Position numbers and translations under genes: made by a program
The notes under the pieces: model-generated
What the model saw: only the letters and a program-made list of their open reading frames with translations
What the model was told of the DNA's origin: nothing
Database searches by the model: none
Shown here: piece after piece, positions 1 to 7,986 of the stretch
Layout: each line of letters starts with the position of its first letter
Position numbering within the stretch: the stretch's first letter is position 1
NCBI GenBank assembly: GCA_963842975.1
Contig: CAWJIH010000004.1
Span: forward strand, 248,001-312,000
DNA: 64,000 nt
Source of the DNA: JACJWR01 sp963842975
GTDB lineage: Bacteria; Actinomycetota; Actinomycetes; S36-B12; UBA10799
Direction: 5' to 3'

Positions 1-395
1 GGGAAGGGAGTTGGCGTCAGGGTTGGCGTCACGCTGGGGCTGGGGCTGGGGCTCTCGCTTGGACTTGGTGATTCGCTGCCGGTTGGCGAAGGGCTGGCGG
101 ATTCCGACTCACTCGGGCTGGCCGAGGGGCTCTCCGAGGTGGTGGCGCTGGGGTCTGGGATTTCGGTCGGAACGATTGGGGTGCCCGAATCGGTGTTGAT
201 CATGGTGGGAAACTGCTGTGGTTCGGGTACCTCGCCTTCCGGACCGTTCAGCGAGATGATGGTGCCGATCGCCAGGCCCGCAACCGCCAGCACAGCGATC
301 AGCCCGACTACCCGGCCGGCCACCGACGATTGCGGTGGCCGCCCGGGTTCGGTCAGGGCGTCGCCGTCCAACGGGGGGTTCGGCTCCGTCGGCAT
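1..395 (-). CDS. Membrane-anchored Ser/Pro-rich protein, partial
   Basis: Reading the minus strand from an ATG at 395 gives an open frame that runs off the left edge of the window, so the C-terminus is missing. The first 25 residues or so are hydrophilic and probably cytoplasmic. Residues about 27-47 form one hydrophobic transmembrane helix. After that comes a low-complexity linker of repeated Ser-Pro, Glu-Ser and Thr-Pro pairs, typical of the wall-spanning stalk of actinobacterial surface proteins. It lies 61 bases downstream of serC on the same strand and could be co-transcribed with it. I do not recognise a family. A single-pass protein with an extracytoplasmic stalk is what the sequence supports; any folded domain would lie outside the window. 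Confidence 0.6.
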   Translation of the reverse strand, partial: MPTEPNPPLDGDALTEPGRPPQSSVAGRVVGLIAVLAVAGLAIGTIISLNGPEGEVPEPQQFPTMINTDSGTPIVPTEIPDPSATTSESPSASPSESESASPSPTGSESPSPSESPSPSPSVTPTLTPTPF

Positions 396-456
396 AGCGT
401 CAGGCTAGGGCGGCGGGCCGGTTCCGGGGGCGACTTCTGCGGATTCCGTGGCGGCG

Positions 457-1578
457 CTAGAGACGCTCGACCACGTAATCGATGCAATCAGTCAACGCTT
501 CCACATCGTCGGGATCGATCGCGGGGAACATGGCGATGCGCAGTTGGTTGCGGCCGAGTTTGCGGTACGGCTCGGTGTCGACGATGCCGTTGGCCCGCAG
601 CACCTTGGCCACCGCAGCTGCATCTACCGAGTCGTCGAAGTCGATGGTGCCGATCACGTTGCTGCGCTTGGCTTCGTCGGCCACATACGGGCTCGTGTAG
701 CTGGTGCGTTCGGCCCAGCCGTATAGCCGGGAAGCAGAGTCCGCAGTCCGCGCAGTGGTCCAGGCCATGCCCCCCTGGGCGTTGAACCAGTCGATCTGCT
801 CGGCCATCAGGTAGATGGTGGCCAACGCGGGAGTGTTGTACGTCTGCTCCAGGCGAGAGTTGGACACCGCGGTGGCGAGGTTGAGGAACTCTGGGGTCCA
901 GCGTCCGGATGCGGTGATCTGCTCCACCCGCTCCAAGGCTGCCGGGCTCATGAGGGCGAACCAGATGCCGCCGTCGGAGCCGAAGCACTTCTGCGGGGCG
1001 AAGTAGTAGGTGTCGACGGTGGCGACGTCGATCGGCAGACCGCCGGCGGCGGAAGTCGCGTCCACGAGCAGTAGGGCATCGTCATCGGCCCCGGCAGGCT
1101 TGCGTGGAGTGATGGCGACACCAGTGGAGGTCTCGTTGTGCGGGGTGCCGTAGGCGTCAATGCCCGCCTCCGGGGCGAAGTCCGGTGCGTCACCAGGGTC
1201 GGAGGTGATGATCGTCGGATCGCCGAGGTGTGGCGCGATTTTCGCGGCCTTGGCGAACTTGGAACCGAACTCGCCGAAGGACAGGAACTGCGCGCGGTCG
1301 CGGATCAAGCCGAAGGTCGCGATGTCCCAAAAGGCGGTCGAGCCACCGTTGCCCAGGATCACTTCGTAGCCCTCGGGCAGTTCGAAAAGCGTGGCAAGGC
1401 CGTCGCGAACTCGTTTGACTTGGTCCTTCACACCCGGCTTGCGGTGCGACGTGCCGAGATAGGTGCTGGCGACGCCAGCGAGGGCGTCCACCTGTGCGGG
1501 ACGGACCTTGGAAGGTCCAGCGCCGAATCGGCCGTCGGCGGGCTTGCGGTCAGCGGGAATGGTGAGTGCGTCAGTCAC
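457..1578 (-). CDS. serC: Phosphoserine aminotransferase (SerC)
   Basis: PLP-dependent class V aminotransferase of 373 residues that converts 3-phosphohydroxypyruvate and glutamate to phosphoserine in serine synthesis; it can also act in PLP synthesis. The N-terminus carries the FGAGPSKVR motif (18-26) typical of the actinobacterial form, and SHRKP at 44-48 fits the phosphate-binding region. GNGGST (76-81) and HNETSTG (147-153) line the cofactor pocket, D173 in VDATSAAGG is the expected pyridine-nitrogen aspartate, and K197 in APQKCFGSDGG is the Schiff-base lysine. The length is normal for this subfamily. It sits 9 bases downstream of the citrate synthase gene on the same strand, so the two are probably one transcript. 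Confidence 0.95.
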   Translation of the reverse strand: MTDALTIPADRKPADGRFGAGPSKVRPAQVDALAGVASTYLGTSHRKPGVKDQVKRVRDGLATLFELPEGYEVILGNGGSTAFWDIATFGLIRDRAQFLSFGEFGSKFAKAAKIAPHLGDPTIITSDPGDAPDFAPEAGIDAYGTPHNETSTGVAITPRKPAGADDDALLLVDATSAAGGLPIDVATVDTYYFAPQKCFGSDGGIWFALMSPAALERVEQITASGRWTPEFLNLATAVSNSRLEQTYNTPALATIYLMAEQIDWFNAQGGMAWTTARTADSASRLYGWAERTSYTSPYVADEAKRSNVIGTIDFDDSVDAAAVAKVLRANGIVDTEPYRKLGRNQLRIAMFPAIDPDDVEALTDCIDYVVERL

Positions 1579-1587
1579 CCATTCAGG

Positions 1588-2724
1588 CTAGTCACCGAAC
1601 TCTGCGGGAAGGTAGCCGGAGGGGGCAATCTTCAGCGGATCCCAACCCACGACGTCTTCCGGCGGGCGTGGTCCCGGGCCGATGTACCTGGCACTCGGAC
1701 GGATCAACCGACCAGTGCGCTTCTGTTCCAACACGTGTGCGCTCCAGCCAGCTAGCCGGGCGCAGGTGAACATGGAGGTGAACATGTGGGGCGGAACCTC
1801 GGCGTAGTCCAACACGATTGCGGCCCAGAACTCGACATTGGTCTCCAGCACCCGGTCCGGCCGGCGTTCCCGCAACTGCGCGAGGGCCGCCTGCTCCAGG
1901 GCTACGGCAACTTCGTAGCGCGGCGCGTCGAGTTCCTTCGCGGTGCGCCGGAGCACCTTGGCGCGCGGGTCCTGCGCCCGGTACACCCGGTGGCCGAAGC
2001 CCATGAGCCGCTGGCCGGAGTCGAGCACACCGCGGACGTAACCTTCCGCGTCACCGCTGCGTTCGATCTCCTCGATCATCCCGAGAACTCGGGAGGGCGC
2101 TCCACCGTGCAGTGGGCCGCTCATGGCGCCGATGGCGCCGGAGATCGCGGCGGGCACATCGGCGCCAGTCGAGGCGATGACGCGCGCAGTGAAGGTGGAG
2201 GCGTTCATTCCGTGCTCGGCAGCCGAGACGAAGTAGGCGTCCACCGCTTGCACGTGCTTGGGGTCGGGCTCGTCGCGCCAACGCACCATGAAGCGCTCGA
2301 CGATGGTGGTCGCTTCGTCGATGCGGGCCTGCGGGACCATCGGCTGGCCCACTCCGCGGGCGGATTGGGCCACGAAGGACATCGCCATCACCGACACCCG
2401 GGCGAGGTCCTCCTCGGCCTGCGCGTCGTCGATGTCGAGCAGCGGCCGCAGGCCCCAGGCCGGGGCGAGCATGGCGATCGCGGACTGCACGTCGACGCGC
2501 ACATCCCCAGAGTGCACCGGGATCGGGAACGGTTCCGCGGGGGTCGGGCCGGCCGTGAAGGAGTTGTTGACCAACAGGCTCCAGACATTTGCGAACGAGA
2601 CCCGGCCGACGAGATCCTCGATATCGACGCCGCGGTAGCGCAGAGCGCTACCCTCCTTGTCCGGTTCGGCGATTTCGGTCTCAAAGGCAATGACGCCTTC
2701 CAAGCCTGGGACGAACTCGGACAT
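1588..2724 (-). CDS. citA: Citrate synthase
   Basis: Citrate synthase of 378 residues, joining acetyl-CoA and oxaloacetate at the entry of the TCA cycle. The catalytic residues are visible: His in GPLHGGAPS, His in GFGHRVYRAQDPRA and Asp in VLDYAEVPPHMF, followed by the arginine-containing FTCARLAGWSAHVLEQ segment. The short form with an RYRGVDIEDL motif near the N-terminus matches the actinobacterial second citrate synthase (CitA type). A longer frame begins at 2820, but an AGGAGG four bases before the ATG at 2724 and the loss of homology upstream fix the start at MSEFVPGLEG. It is transcribed divergently from pdxH. A methylcitrate synthase role cannot be ruled out from sequence alone. Confidence 0.9.
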   Translation of the reverse strand: MSEFVPGLEGVIAFETEIAEPDKEGSALRYRGVDIEDLVGRVSFANVWSLLVNNSFTAGPTPAEPFPIPVHSGDVRVDVQSAIAMLAPAWGLRPLLDIDDAQAEEDLARVSVMAMSFVAQSARGVGQPMVPQARIDEATTIVERFMVRWRDEPDPKHVQAVDAYFVSAAEHGMNASTFTARVIASTGADVPAAISGAIGAMSGPLHGGAPSRVLGMIEEIERSGDAEGYVRGVLDSGQRLMGFGHRVYRAQDPRAKVLRRTAKELDAPRYEVAVALEQAALAQLRERRPDRVLETNVEFWAAIVLDYAEVPPHMFTSMFTCARLAGWSAHVLEQKRTGRLIRPSARYIGPGPRPPEDVVGWDPLKIAPSGYLPAEFGD

Positions 2725-2728
2725 CTGT

Positions 2729-2734
2729 CCTCCT
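2729..2734 (-). promoter_or_regulatory. Ribosome binding site deciding the citA start
   Basis: The minus strand reads AGGAGG here, four bases before the ATG at 2724. It selects this start over an in-frame upstream ATG at 2820, whose extra 32 residues are low-complexity and overlap the pdxH promoter side. Confidence 0.75.
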
Positions 2735-2830
2735 TGCGGGGGCGGGTAAGCGGGATCGCCGCTATCTGTCTCTTGCAGGATCCTACCCAGCCGATTGCAG
2801 GAACGGGTAGGAGTCGGCAACTATGGCCGT

Positions 2831-3511
2831 ATGAGCCTCTGGCAACCACCCGACCTGGCAGGCATGCGGGTCTCCTACGACGCCGGGGAACTCCGCCGCC
2901 GGGACCTGCACCCCACCCCGCTGGCGCAGTTCCTTGCGTGGCTAGGTGAAGTGACCGATGCTCGCCTGCCCGAACCCAACGCGATGATCCTTGCCACGGC
3001 TGATGCGACCGGCGTGGTTTCCGCGCGCACGGTGCTGTTGAAGGCAGCCGACCCGCGGGGTTTCGCGTTCTTCACCAACTACACCTCTCGCAAGGCCTCA
3101 GCGCTGGCGCAGAACCCGCGGGCTTCGCTGGTCTTTCCATGGTTCGCGCTGCACCGGCAGGTCACGGTGATCGGTTCAGTGCAGAAACTCCCCGCACCGG
3201 AAACGGCCGACTACTTCCGAAGTCGACCGCGAGGGTCACAAATCGCGGCCTGGGCATCCCGGCAGTCGTCGGCGCTGGAATCGCGAACCCAGCTCGATGA
3301 CCGCCTGGCCGAACTGCAGCGGCGGTGGCCGGAAGGCACCGAGGTGCCGATACCGGATTTCTGGGGCGGGTACCTCTTGCGTGCGGAATCAGTCGAGTTC
3401 TGGCACGGCAGGGTTTCCCGGATGCACGATCGGCTCCGCTTCGAGGCGGTGGGAAACGACGTCTCGCTGGATGATCCGAAGAGTTGGCAGGTGCAGCGCT
3501 ATTCGCCCTGA
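2831..3511 (+). CDS. pdxH: Pyridoxamine 5'-phosphate oxidase (PdxH)
   Basis: FMN-dependent oxidase of 226 residues that converts pyridoxine or pyridoxamine 5'-phosphate to PLP. FMN- and substrate-binding segments are recognisable: ARTVLLKAADPRGFAFFTNY, SRKA after it, and RSRPRGSQIAAWASRQS, which is one of the family's most conserved stretches. The C-terminal signature RMHDRLRFE is present, although the very end (QVQRYSP) departs from the usual W-x-x-x-RLxP. I chose the ATG at 2831 (MSLWQPPDLAGMR), where the family similarity begins; an upstream in-frame start at 2795 adds only 12 unrelated residues. The gene is divergent from citA, and its product supplies the cofactor used by neighbouring SerC and by HemL further along. 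Confidence 0.92.
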   Translation: MSLWQPPDLAGMRVSYDAGELRRRDLHPTPLAQFLAWLGEVTDARLPEPNAMILATADATGVVSARTVLLKAADPRGFAFFTNYTSRKASALAQNPRASLVFPWFALHRQVTVIGSVQKLPAPETADYFRSRPRGSQIAAWASRQSSALESRTQLDDRLAELQRRWPEGTEVPIPDFWGGYLLRAESVEFWHGRVSRMHDRLRFEAVGNDVSLDDPKSWQVQRYSP

Positions 3512-3591
3512 GGCAGGCACCGGCAAGGCGTATTTGCGGGCGGCGTGGCGGCGGACTTCGTCCGCAGCATTCGTGCGAGACTCTTCGAATC

Positions 3592-4398
3592 ATGGTTCGA
3601 GAGTCAGGCCCGCCCGCTGAGTCGACCACCGTTGTCGCGGTGTTGTCGCTCAAGGGCGGCGTGGGCAAAACCTCCCTCGTGCTGGGCCTCGCTGGCGCCG
3701 CGCAGGCTCGTGGTATCCCAACGCTGGTCGTTGACCTTGATCCGCAGGCCAATGCCACCTCCGCCCTCGATCCGGTTGCCGCCCCGTATTCGGTTTCCGA
3801 CGTCCTCCACGATGCTCGGCCAGGAGTTGCGGCGGAGGCGATTGTGAAGTCCTGTTGGGGCCCGGACTTGGACCTCATCCCCTCCGAACGGGCGTTGGAG
3901 CACCGCGCGTCGGAGACCGCTCCAGGAACCGAACGGCGGTTGCGCACCTCGCTGCTGGGGGTGACGTCGAGCTACCGCTTGGTGCTCATCGACTGCCCCC
4001 CGAACCTTGGCGAACTCACGCGCAACGCCCTGTACGCCTCGGATCGGGCCTTGGTGGTCACCGAGCCTTCATTCTTCGCCGTGCAGAGCGCTGCCCAAGC
4101 CGTTGATGCCATCGAAGTCGCCCGGCACTCGGGGCATGAGGACCTCGGTTTGCTCGGCATCATCGCCACCCGGGTTCGCCCTCGTTTTGCGGAGCACAAG
4201 TACCGGCTGGCCGAACTTCGTGAGGCATTCGGCGATTCGGTGTTGCCTCCGATTCCGGATCGCACCGCGATTCAGCAGGCCCAGGGTGCCTGCATCCCGG
4301 TGCAACGCTGGCGCAGCGCGTCGGGCAAGGCAGCCAGTGAAGCATTCGACGTGTTGCTGAAAGAGGCTTTGGGGTCCAAAGAAACGAAGAAGAGGTAA
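3592..4398 (+). CDS. ParA/Soj-family ATPase, orphan
   Basis: Deviant-Walker ATPase of 268 residues. The N-terminal KGGVGKTSL (deviant Walker A), VVDLDPQANAT and LIDCPPNLGELTRNAL (Walker B) motifs are intact, so it should bind ATP and dimerise. The start at 3592 is the ATG of MVRESGPP; the longer frame upstream overlaps the end of pdxH and lacks similarity. There is no adjacent gidB, rnpA or parB as in the chromosomal oriC parAB locus. Instead the next gene, four bases away, encodes a basic protein with a ribbon-helix-helix-like C-terminus. Family knowledge suggests cargo positioning (DNA or protein complexes), not necessarily chromosome segregation. Similar stand-alone ParA proteins occur in mycobacteria. 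Confidence 0.85.
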   Translation: MVRESGPPAESTTVVAVLSLKGGVGKTSLVLGLAGAAQARGIPTLVVDLDPQANATSALDPVAAPYSVSDVLHDARPGVAAEAIVKSCWGPDLDLIPSERALEHRASETAPGTERRLRTSLLGVTSSYRLVLIDCPPNLGELTRNALYASDRALVVTEPSFFAVQSAAQAVDAIEVARHSGHEDLGLLGIIATRVRPRFAEHKYRLAELREAFGDSVLPPIPDRTAIQQAQGACIPVQRWRSASGKAASEAFDVLLKEALGSKETKKR

Positions 4399-4402
4399 GC
4401 CG

Positions 4403-4855
4403 ATGTCCCATAACCCAGCGCCACGTCCGGCGCTGCGCAAGGCCCCTGACGCGGGGGTCCACCCTGCTGCTCCGGTCGTTGCCCCGGAATCGCCACCCGG
4501 AGTGGTGGAACCGCCGGCGCCCACCCCGATCACCCGGGCGGTGCCCCCGACCCGCGCCCCCCGTCCGGCGCACCTGCGGCCAGTGGTGGGGTTGGGCGGA
4601 TCGACGTCGGATGCCATCCGCCCGGCACCTGAGAAGAAAGCGAAAAAGTCGGCCAAGGCCAGTGGTTCAAAGCAGTCGGCAAAGCAGCGCAAGAAGGCCG
4701 AACGCAAGGCGCGCAAGCGTCACGAACGCCGAGTCAGTTTGCAGGTTGAGGTGCCCAAGGAAGTGCGCAGCAAACTGCGGAAGAACGCCAAGGCCCGGGG
4801 AACCAGCGTGGACGACGTAGTGACATCGGTGCTAGAAGGCTGGCTGGACGGATAG
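4403..4855 (+). CDS. Basic protein with RHH-like C-terminus, ParA partner
   Basis: A 150-residue protein starting at an ATG four bases after parA, so almost certainly co-translated with it. Residues 1-70 are rich in Pro and Ala and look disordered. Residues 75-105 are a dense Lys/Arg stretch (KKSAKASGSKQSAKQRKKAE and following). The last 40 residues, from RVSLQVEVPKEVRSKLRKNA through VDDVVTSVLEGWLDG, have the pattern of a short beta strand followed by two helices seen in ribbon-helix-helix (CopG/ParG-like) DNA-binding domains. In plasmid ParA-ParG type systems such a partner binds centromere sites and uses a flexible tail to stimulate the ATPase; that role here is inference. I see no obvious iteron array beside it. 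Confidence 0.7.
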   Translation: MSHNPAPRPALRKAPDAGVHPAAPVVAPESPPGVVEPPAPTPITRAVPPTRAPRPAHLRPVVGLGGSTSDAIRPAPEKKAKKSAKASGSKQSAKQRKKAERKARKRHERRVSLQVEVPKEVRSKLRKNAKARGTSVDDVVTSVLEGWLDG

Positions 4856-4884
4856 TCCACCCGGACGGAAGTCAAGCCGCTGGC

Positions 4885-6204
4885 TCAACTGGTGGCGGCT
4901 TCCCCCGCGGCTGCTCCTTTCATGACGCGGTGGCGTTCCAGCGCAACCAGTCGTTCGACGCCGTGGTCGACTATCGGGGCCGGATAGTCCGGCGCCAACA
5001 GCGGTTGGTTCCACGGCTCGTGCGCCGCAACCCCAGGAATGCCGCGGAGTTCTGGCAGGTATCGGCGTACGTAGTCGCCGTTCGGATCGAACTTCTTGCC
5101 CTGCGAAACCGGGTTGAACACTCGGTGGTAGGGCGACGCGTCGGTGCCGCAGCCGGCGGTCCACTGCCAACCGGCTGCATTGCTGGCAAGGTCACCATCC
5201 CGCAGCCTGTCCATGAACCACGCCGCACCACGCCACCAGGGCAGGTGGAGGTCCTTCACCAGGAACGACGCCACCACCATGCGAACCCGATTGTGGATCC
5301 AACCCTCCACCTGTAGCTGGCGCATGCCGGCGTCGACGAAGGGAAAGCCGGTCCGCCCAGCACGCCAGGCGTCAAAGGCCGCCTCAGCGTCGGGGCCATC
5401 GGCGTACTCCATGTGGGTGTCGAATCGACGATCCAAGGAAGTGCCCGCGGATCTCGGGTGGTGCCACAGCACGTCGGCATAGAACTCACGGAACGCGATC
5501 TCACGGCGATACGCCTCCACGCCAGGCGATTCGGCCATGGCGGAGAGGTCGTGCAGCAGGGTGCGGGGGTGAATCTCGCCGAATCGCAGGTGGGCACTGA
5601 GGGCCGAGGTGCCTGCAAGGTCCGCTCGGTCGCGCCGAGTGGCATAGTCGGCCAGCCCGCTGCCACAGAACTGCGACCAGCGGGCCAAAGCGGCGGCTTC
5701 CCCGACCGGCCCTAGCCCAGCAGTGGGCCCGGTGGCGCCCAGCTCGCCAACCTGCCGGGTGACCCAGTCCGCTGGTTCGCCGGAGCATCGCCGCCAGTTG
5801 ATGGCGTCCGGTGTCACGGGCGGGGCAGGCGCGCGCCAACCATGCGTTTTCCACGCGCGATAGAAAGGCGTGTAGACCCGATACGCAGAGCCGTCTGCCT
5901 TGGTGACGCGCCCGGGGGTGACGGCATAGGGAGAGCCGGTGGCCACCAGGGCGCGGCCATCCTCAGCTAGCGCAGAGGCAATAGCGGCGTCTCGTCGCCG
6001 CCCGTACGGTGCGCAGTCGGCGCTGACGTGTACTTCGTCGGCGCCGATTTCATCGGCCAGCTCGGGGACCACAATGTGCGGATCGCCCACTCGGATCACC
6101 AGCGCACCACCGGTGGCAGCGTGCAGTGCCTGCAGGGAAGCGCCGAGCCACTGGCTGCGCACGGAAGTGTCGAGCAACGTGGGGTCGACGACAAATAGCC
6201 CCAC
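4885..6204 (-). CDS. phr: Deoxyribodipyrimidine photolyase, start codon unclear
   Basis: Class I CPD photolyase using FAD and light to split pyrimidine dimers. The FAD-binding C-terminal half is intact: GWIHNRVRMVVASFLVKDL, WFMDRLRDGDLASNAAGWQW, and FNPVSQGKKFDPNGDYVRRY. The coordinates use the first in-frame start (GTG, 6204; 439 residues), but this removes the conserved N-terminus. The same frame stays open to 6354 and encodes RIIWFRRDLRLNDHPAL at 6285-6235, the hallmark start of the family, with no ATG, GTG or TTG before the stop at 6355-6357. An ATG at 6325 lies one base out of frame, just after the stop of the upstream ideR-like gene. A one-base indel in the CCC/GGG run near 6285-6290 would restore a normal protein. 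Confidence 0.85.
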   Translation of the reverse strand: MGLFVVDPTLLDTSVRSQWLGASLQALHAATGGALVIRVGDPHIVVPELADEIGADEVHVSADCAPYGRRRDAAIASALAEDGRALVATGSPYAVTPGRVTKADGSAYRVYTPFYRAWKTHGWRAPAPPVTPDAINWRRCSGEPADWVTRQVGELGATGPTAGLGPVGEAAALARWSQFCGSGLADYATRRDRADLAGTSALSAHLRFGEIHPRTLLHDLSAMAESPGVEAYRREIAFREFYADVLWHHPRSAGTSLDRRFDTHMEYADGPDAEAAFDAWRAGRTGFPFVDAGMRQLQVEGWIHNRVRMVVASFLVKDLHLPWWRGAAWFMDRLRDGDLASNAAGWQWTAGCGTDASPYHRVFNPVSQGKKFDPNGDYVRRYLPELRGIPGVAAHEPWNQPLLAPDYPAPIVDHGVERLVALERHRVMKGAAAGEAATS

Positions 6205-6328
6205 GGCTGTGGCCTGCCCTCGGATGGTCTGCTGCAGGGCTGGATGGTCGTTAAGGCGCAGGTCGCGGCGGAACCAGATGATGCGGGAGGGCCGGTGCGC
6301 GGCAGGCTGCTGGTTGGCAGGCCATGGC

Positions 6329-7012
6329 TTAGCCCCTCGCGGATTCGACCACGATCAAGTCGGCCGCCCATTGCGGGAGTTCCGCGGTGTCCTCACCCCG
6401 GGCGACGACCACCCGGTCGCCGCTGATGGAGGCTTCAAGTACCGCTCCCGGCTTCACCCCGACCGAGTCGAGCACCGACATCAGGTGTGGGTCGCCCTGC
6501 ACGTGTTCGGCGATCCGGAGTACCCGCACCAGCCGCGGTTGCGCGGAGAGTTCCCCGCTGAGCGGACGCCACTCACCGGCTTCCCACTCGTCATCGCCGA
6601 GCTCTGCCAGCCCTGGGATGGGGTTGCCGAACGGGGAGGTGTGGGGATGGTTGAGCAGTTCCACCAGGCGTCGTTCCACGGCGTCGCTCATGACGTGCTC
6701 CCAACGGCAGGCTTCGTCGTGCACCTGCGCCCAGGGTAAGCCGATCACGTCGACCAACAGGCACTCGGCGAGTCGATGCTTTCGCATCACCCGGATCGCG
6801 ATTTCGTGACCCACTTCGGTGAAGGCGATGCTGCGGTCCGGCTTCAGTTGCACCAGCCCATCACGTTCCATTCGGGCAACTGTTTGTGACACTGTCGGCC
6901 CGCTCTGGCCGAGGCGTTCGGCGATCCGGGCACGCAGCGGCGGGGTGCCCTCTTCAGACAACTCAAAGAGGGTCCGGAGATACATCTCGGTTGTGTCGAT
7001 CAAGTCGCTCAT
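6329..7012 (-). CDS. ideR: DtxR/IdeR-family metal-dependent repressor
   Basis: Iron-sensing transcriptional regulator of 227 residues. The N-terminal winged HTH (about 4-60) includes RARIAERLGQSGPTVSQTVA. The metal ligands known from DtxR occur at identical numbers here: M10, H79, E83, H98, C102, E105 and H106, in the segments HRLAECLLVDVIGLPW and HDEACRWEHVMS. The C-terminal 80 residues fit the FeoA/SH3-like domain. That full ligand set favours an IdeR-type iron repressor over the shorter manganese sensor MntR. The photolyase reading frame follows directly on the same strand. It is divergent from the SDR gene at 7137, leaving about 120 bases for promoters. Confidence 0.9.
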   Translation of the reverse strand: MSDLIDTTEMYLRTLFELSEEGTPPLRARIAERLGQSGPTVSQTVARMERDGLVQLKPDRSIAFTEVGHEIAIRVMRKHRLAECLLVDVIGLPWAQVHDEACRWEHVMSDAVERRLVELLNHPHTSPFGNPIPGLAELGDDEWEAGEWRPLSGELSAQPRLVRVLRIAEHVQGDPHLMSVLDSVGVKPGAVLEASISGDRVVVARGEDTAELPQWAADLIVVESARG

Positions 7013-7136
7013 GCTGAAGGTTCATCCTCCATAGACGTCAGCAGCCACCGTAGCCGTAGTCTGCTCATCTGGCCTTCGAATGGGCGAAGGTCAATCCGAC
7101 GCCGATACCGCGAACCCACTGGGAGCGTGACACCAC

Positions 7137-7958
7137 ATGTCTGCTGCATCGAATCCGGCCGCCACCCGAGTCCTCGCCGATGATGCGTTAGAGGGTAGGC
7201 GTGCGTTGGTCACCGGCGGCGGCACGGGTATCGGCCGCGCCATCGCCTGGCAGTTCGCTGCGGCCGGTGCCGACATTGCCATTCTTGGTCGCCGGCCCGA
7301 GCCGCTGTCGGAGACCTCGGAGTGGATCTCAGCTGCGTTCCCCTCGGTTCGGGTGCTGCCTGTGACCGCCGACGTGCGCGAGCTGGAGGATGTCGATGGC
7401 GCCCTGGACGAGGTGATTGACGCCTTCGATGGCATCGACATCCTGGTCAACAATGCAGGTGGACAGTTCGTCAGCCCGGCTGAGAAAGTCACGCCGAAGG
7501 GTTTCCGTGCGGTGACCCGACTCAACCTGGAAGCCACCTGGTACATGACCACACAGGTCGCTTCGCGCTGCATGATCCCGAGCGGCTACGGCAAGATCAT
7601 CAGCATCACCATGACCCCTCGTCGAGGTATGCCCGGCATGGCGCATTCGTCCGCAGCACGTGCGGCCGTTGAGTCGCTGACTAGGACTTTGGCCGTCGAG
7701 TGGGGCGGACACGGCATTCGGCTCACTGCGGTCGCGCCGGGGATAGTGCACACCGAAGCCTGGGAGCGCTACGGCCTGGATCCAGCGCAGATCTCATCGG
7801 TCGTGCCGTTGGGCCGCCTGGAAGCAGCGGACGAGGTTGCGGCGATGGTCGGATTCCTTGCGAGTGCAGGTGGAGATTACGTCACCGGGACGACTATCGT
7901 GGTCGACGGAGGTTTGGACGTTTCTGGCCCCGGTTCCGCGTTTGGCACTGCGAAGTAG
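7137..7958 (+). CDS. SDR oxidoreductase, enoyl-CoA reductase-like
   Basis: Short-chain dehydrogenase of 273 residues with a complete Rossmann fold: TGGGTGIG at 26-33 for NAD(P), DILVNNAGGQ at 101-110, and the PGIVHTEAW segment after 200. The catalytic serine position is S156 in IISITMT. The usual YxxxK is replaced by SSAAR (171-175). Peroxisomal trans-2-enoyl-CoA and 2,4-dienoyl-CoA reductases show a similar HSGAARAGV pattern in this place, so a CoA-thioester reductase is the best guess, rather than a classical alcohol dehydrogenase. The long RLNLEATWYMTTQVASRCM segment also fits that branch. It precedes the GGDEF-EAL gene by 28 bases. The substrate is not knowable from the sequence. Confidence 0.8.
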   Translation: MSAASNPAATRVLADDALEGRRALVTGGGTGIGRAIAWQFAAAGADIAILGRRPEPLSETSEWISAAFPSVRVLPVTADVRELEDVDGALDEVIDAFDGIDILVNNAGGQFVSPAEKVTPKGFRAVTRLNLEATWYMTTQVASRCMIPSGYGKIISITMTPRRGMPGMAHSSAARAAVESLTRTLAVEWGGHGIRLTAVAPGIVHTEAWERYGLDPAQISSVVPLGRLEAADEVAAMVGFLASAGGDYVTGTTIVVDGGLDVSGPGSAFGTAK

Positions 7959-7986
7959 CGCGTCGGAAAGAAGGTCGTAGGCACGC

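Noticed and set aside
3551..3565. Terminator between pdxH and parA
   Set aside because: GCGGAC-TTC-GTCCGC is a perfect but only six-base stem with a three-base loop and no T-run, so weak evidence.
3592..4855. Chromosomal origin parAB locus
   Set aside because: No ParB with its characteristic HTH, no gidB, rnpA, rpmH or dnaA, and no DnaA-box cluster in the region.
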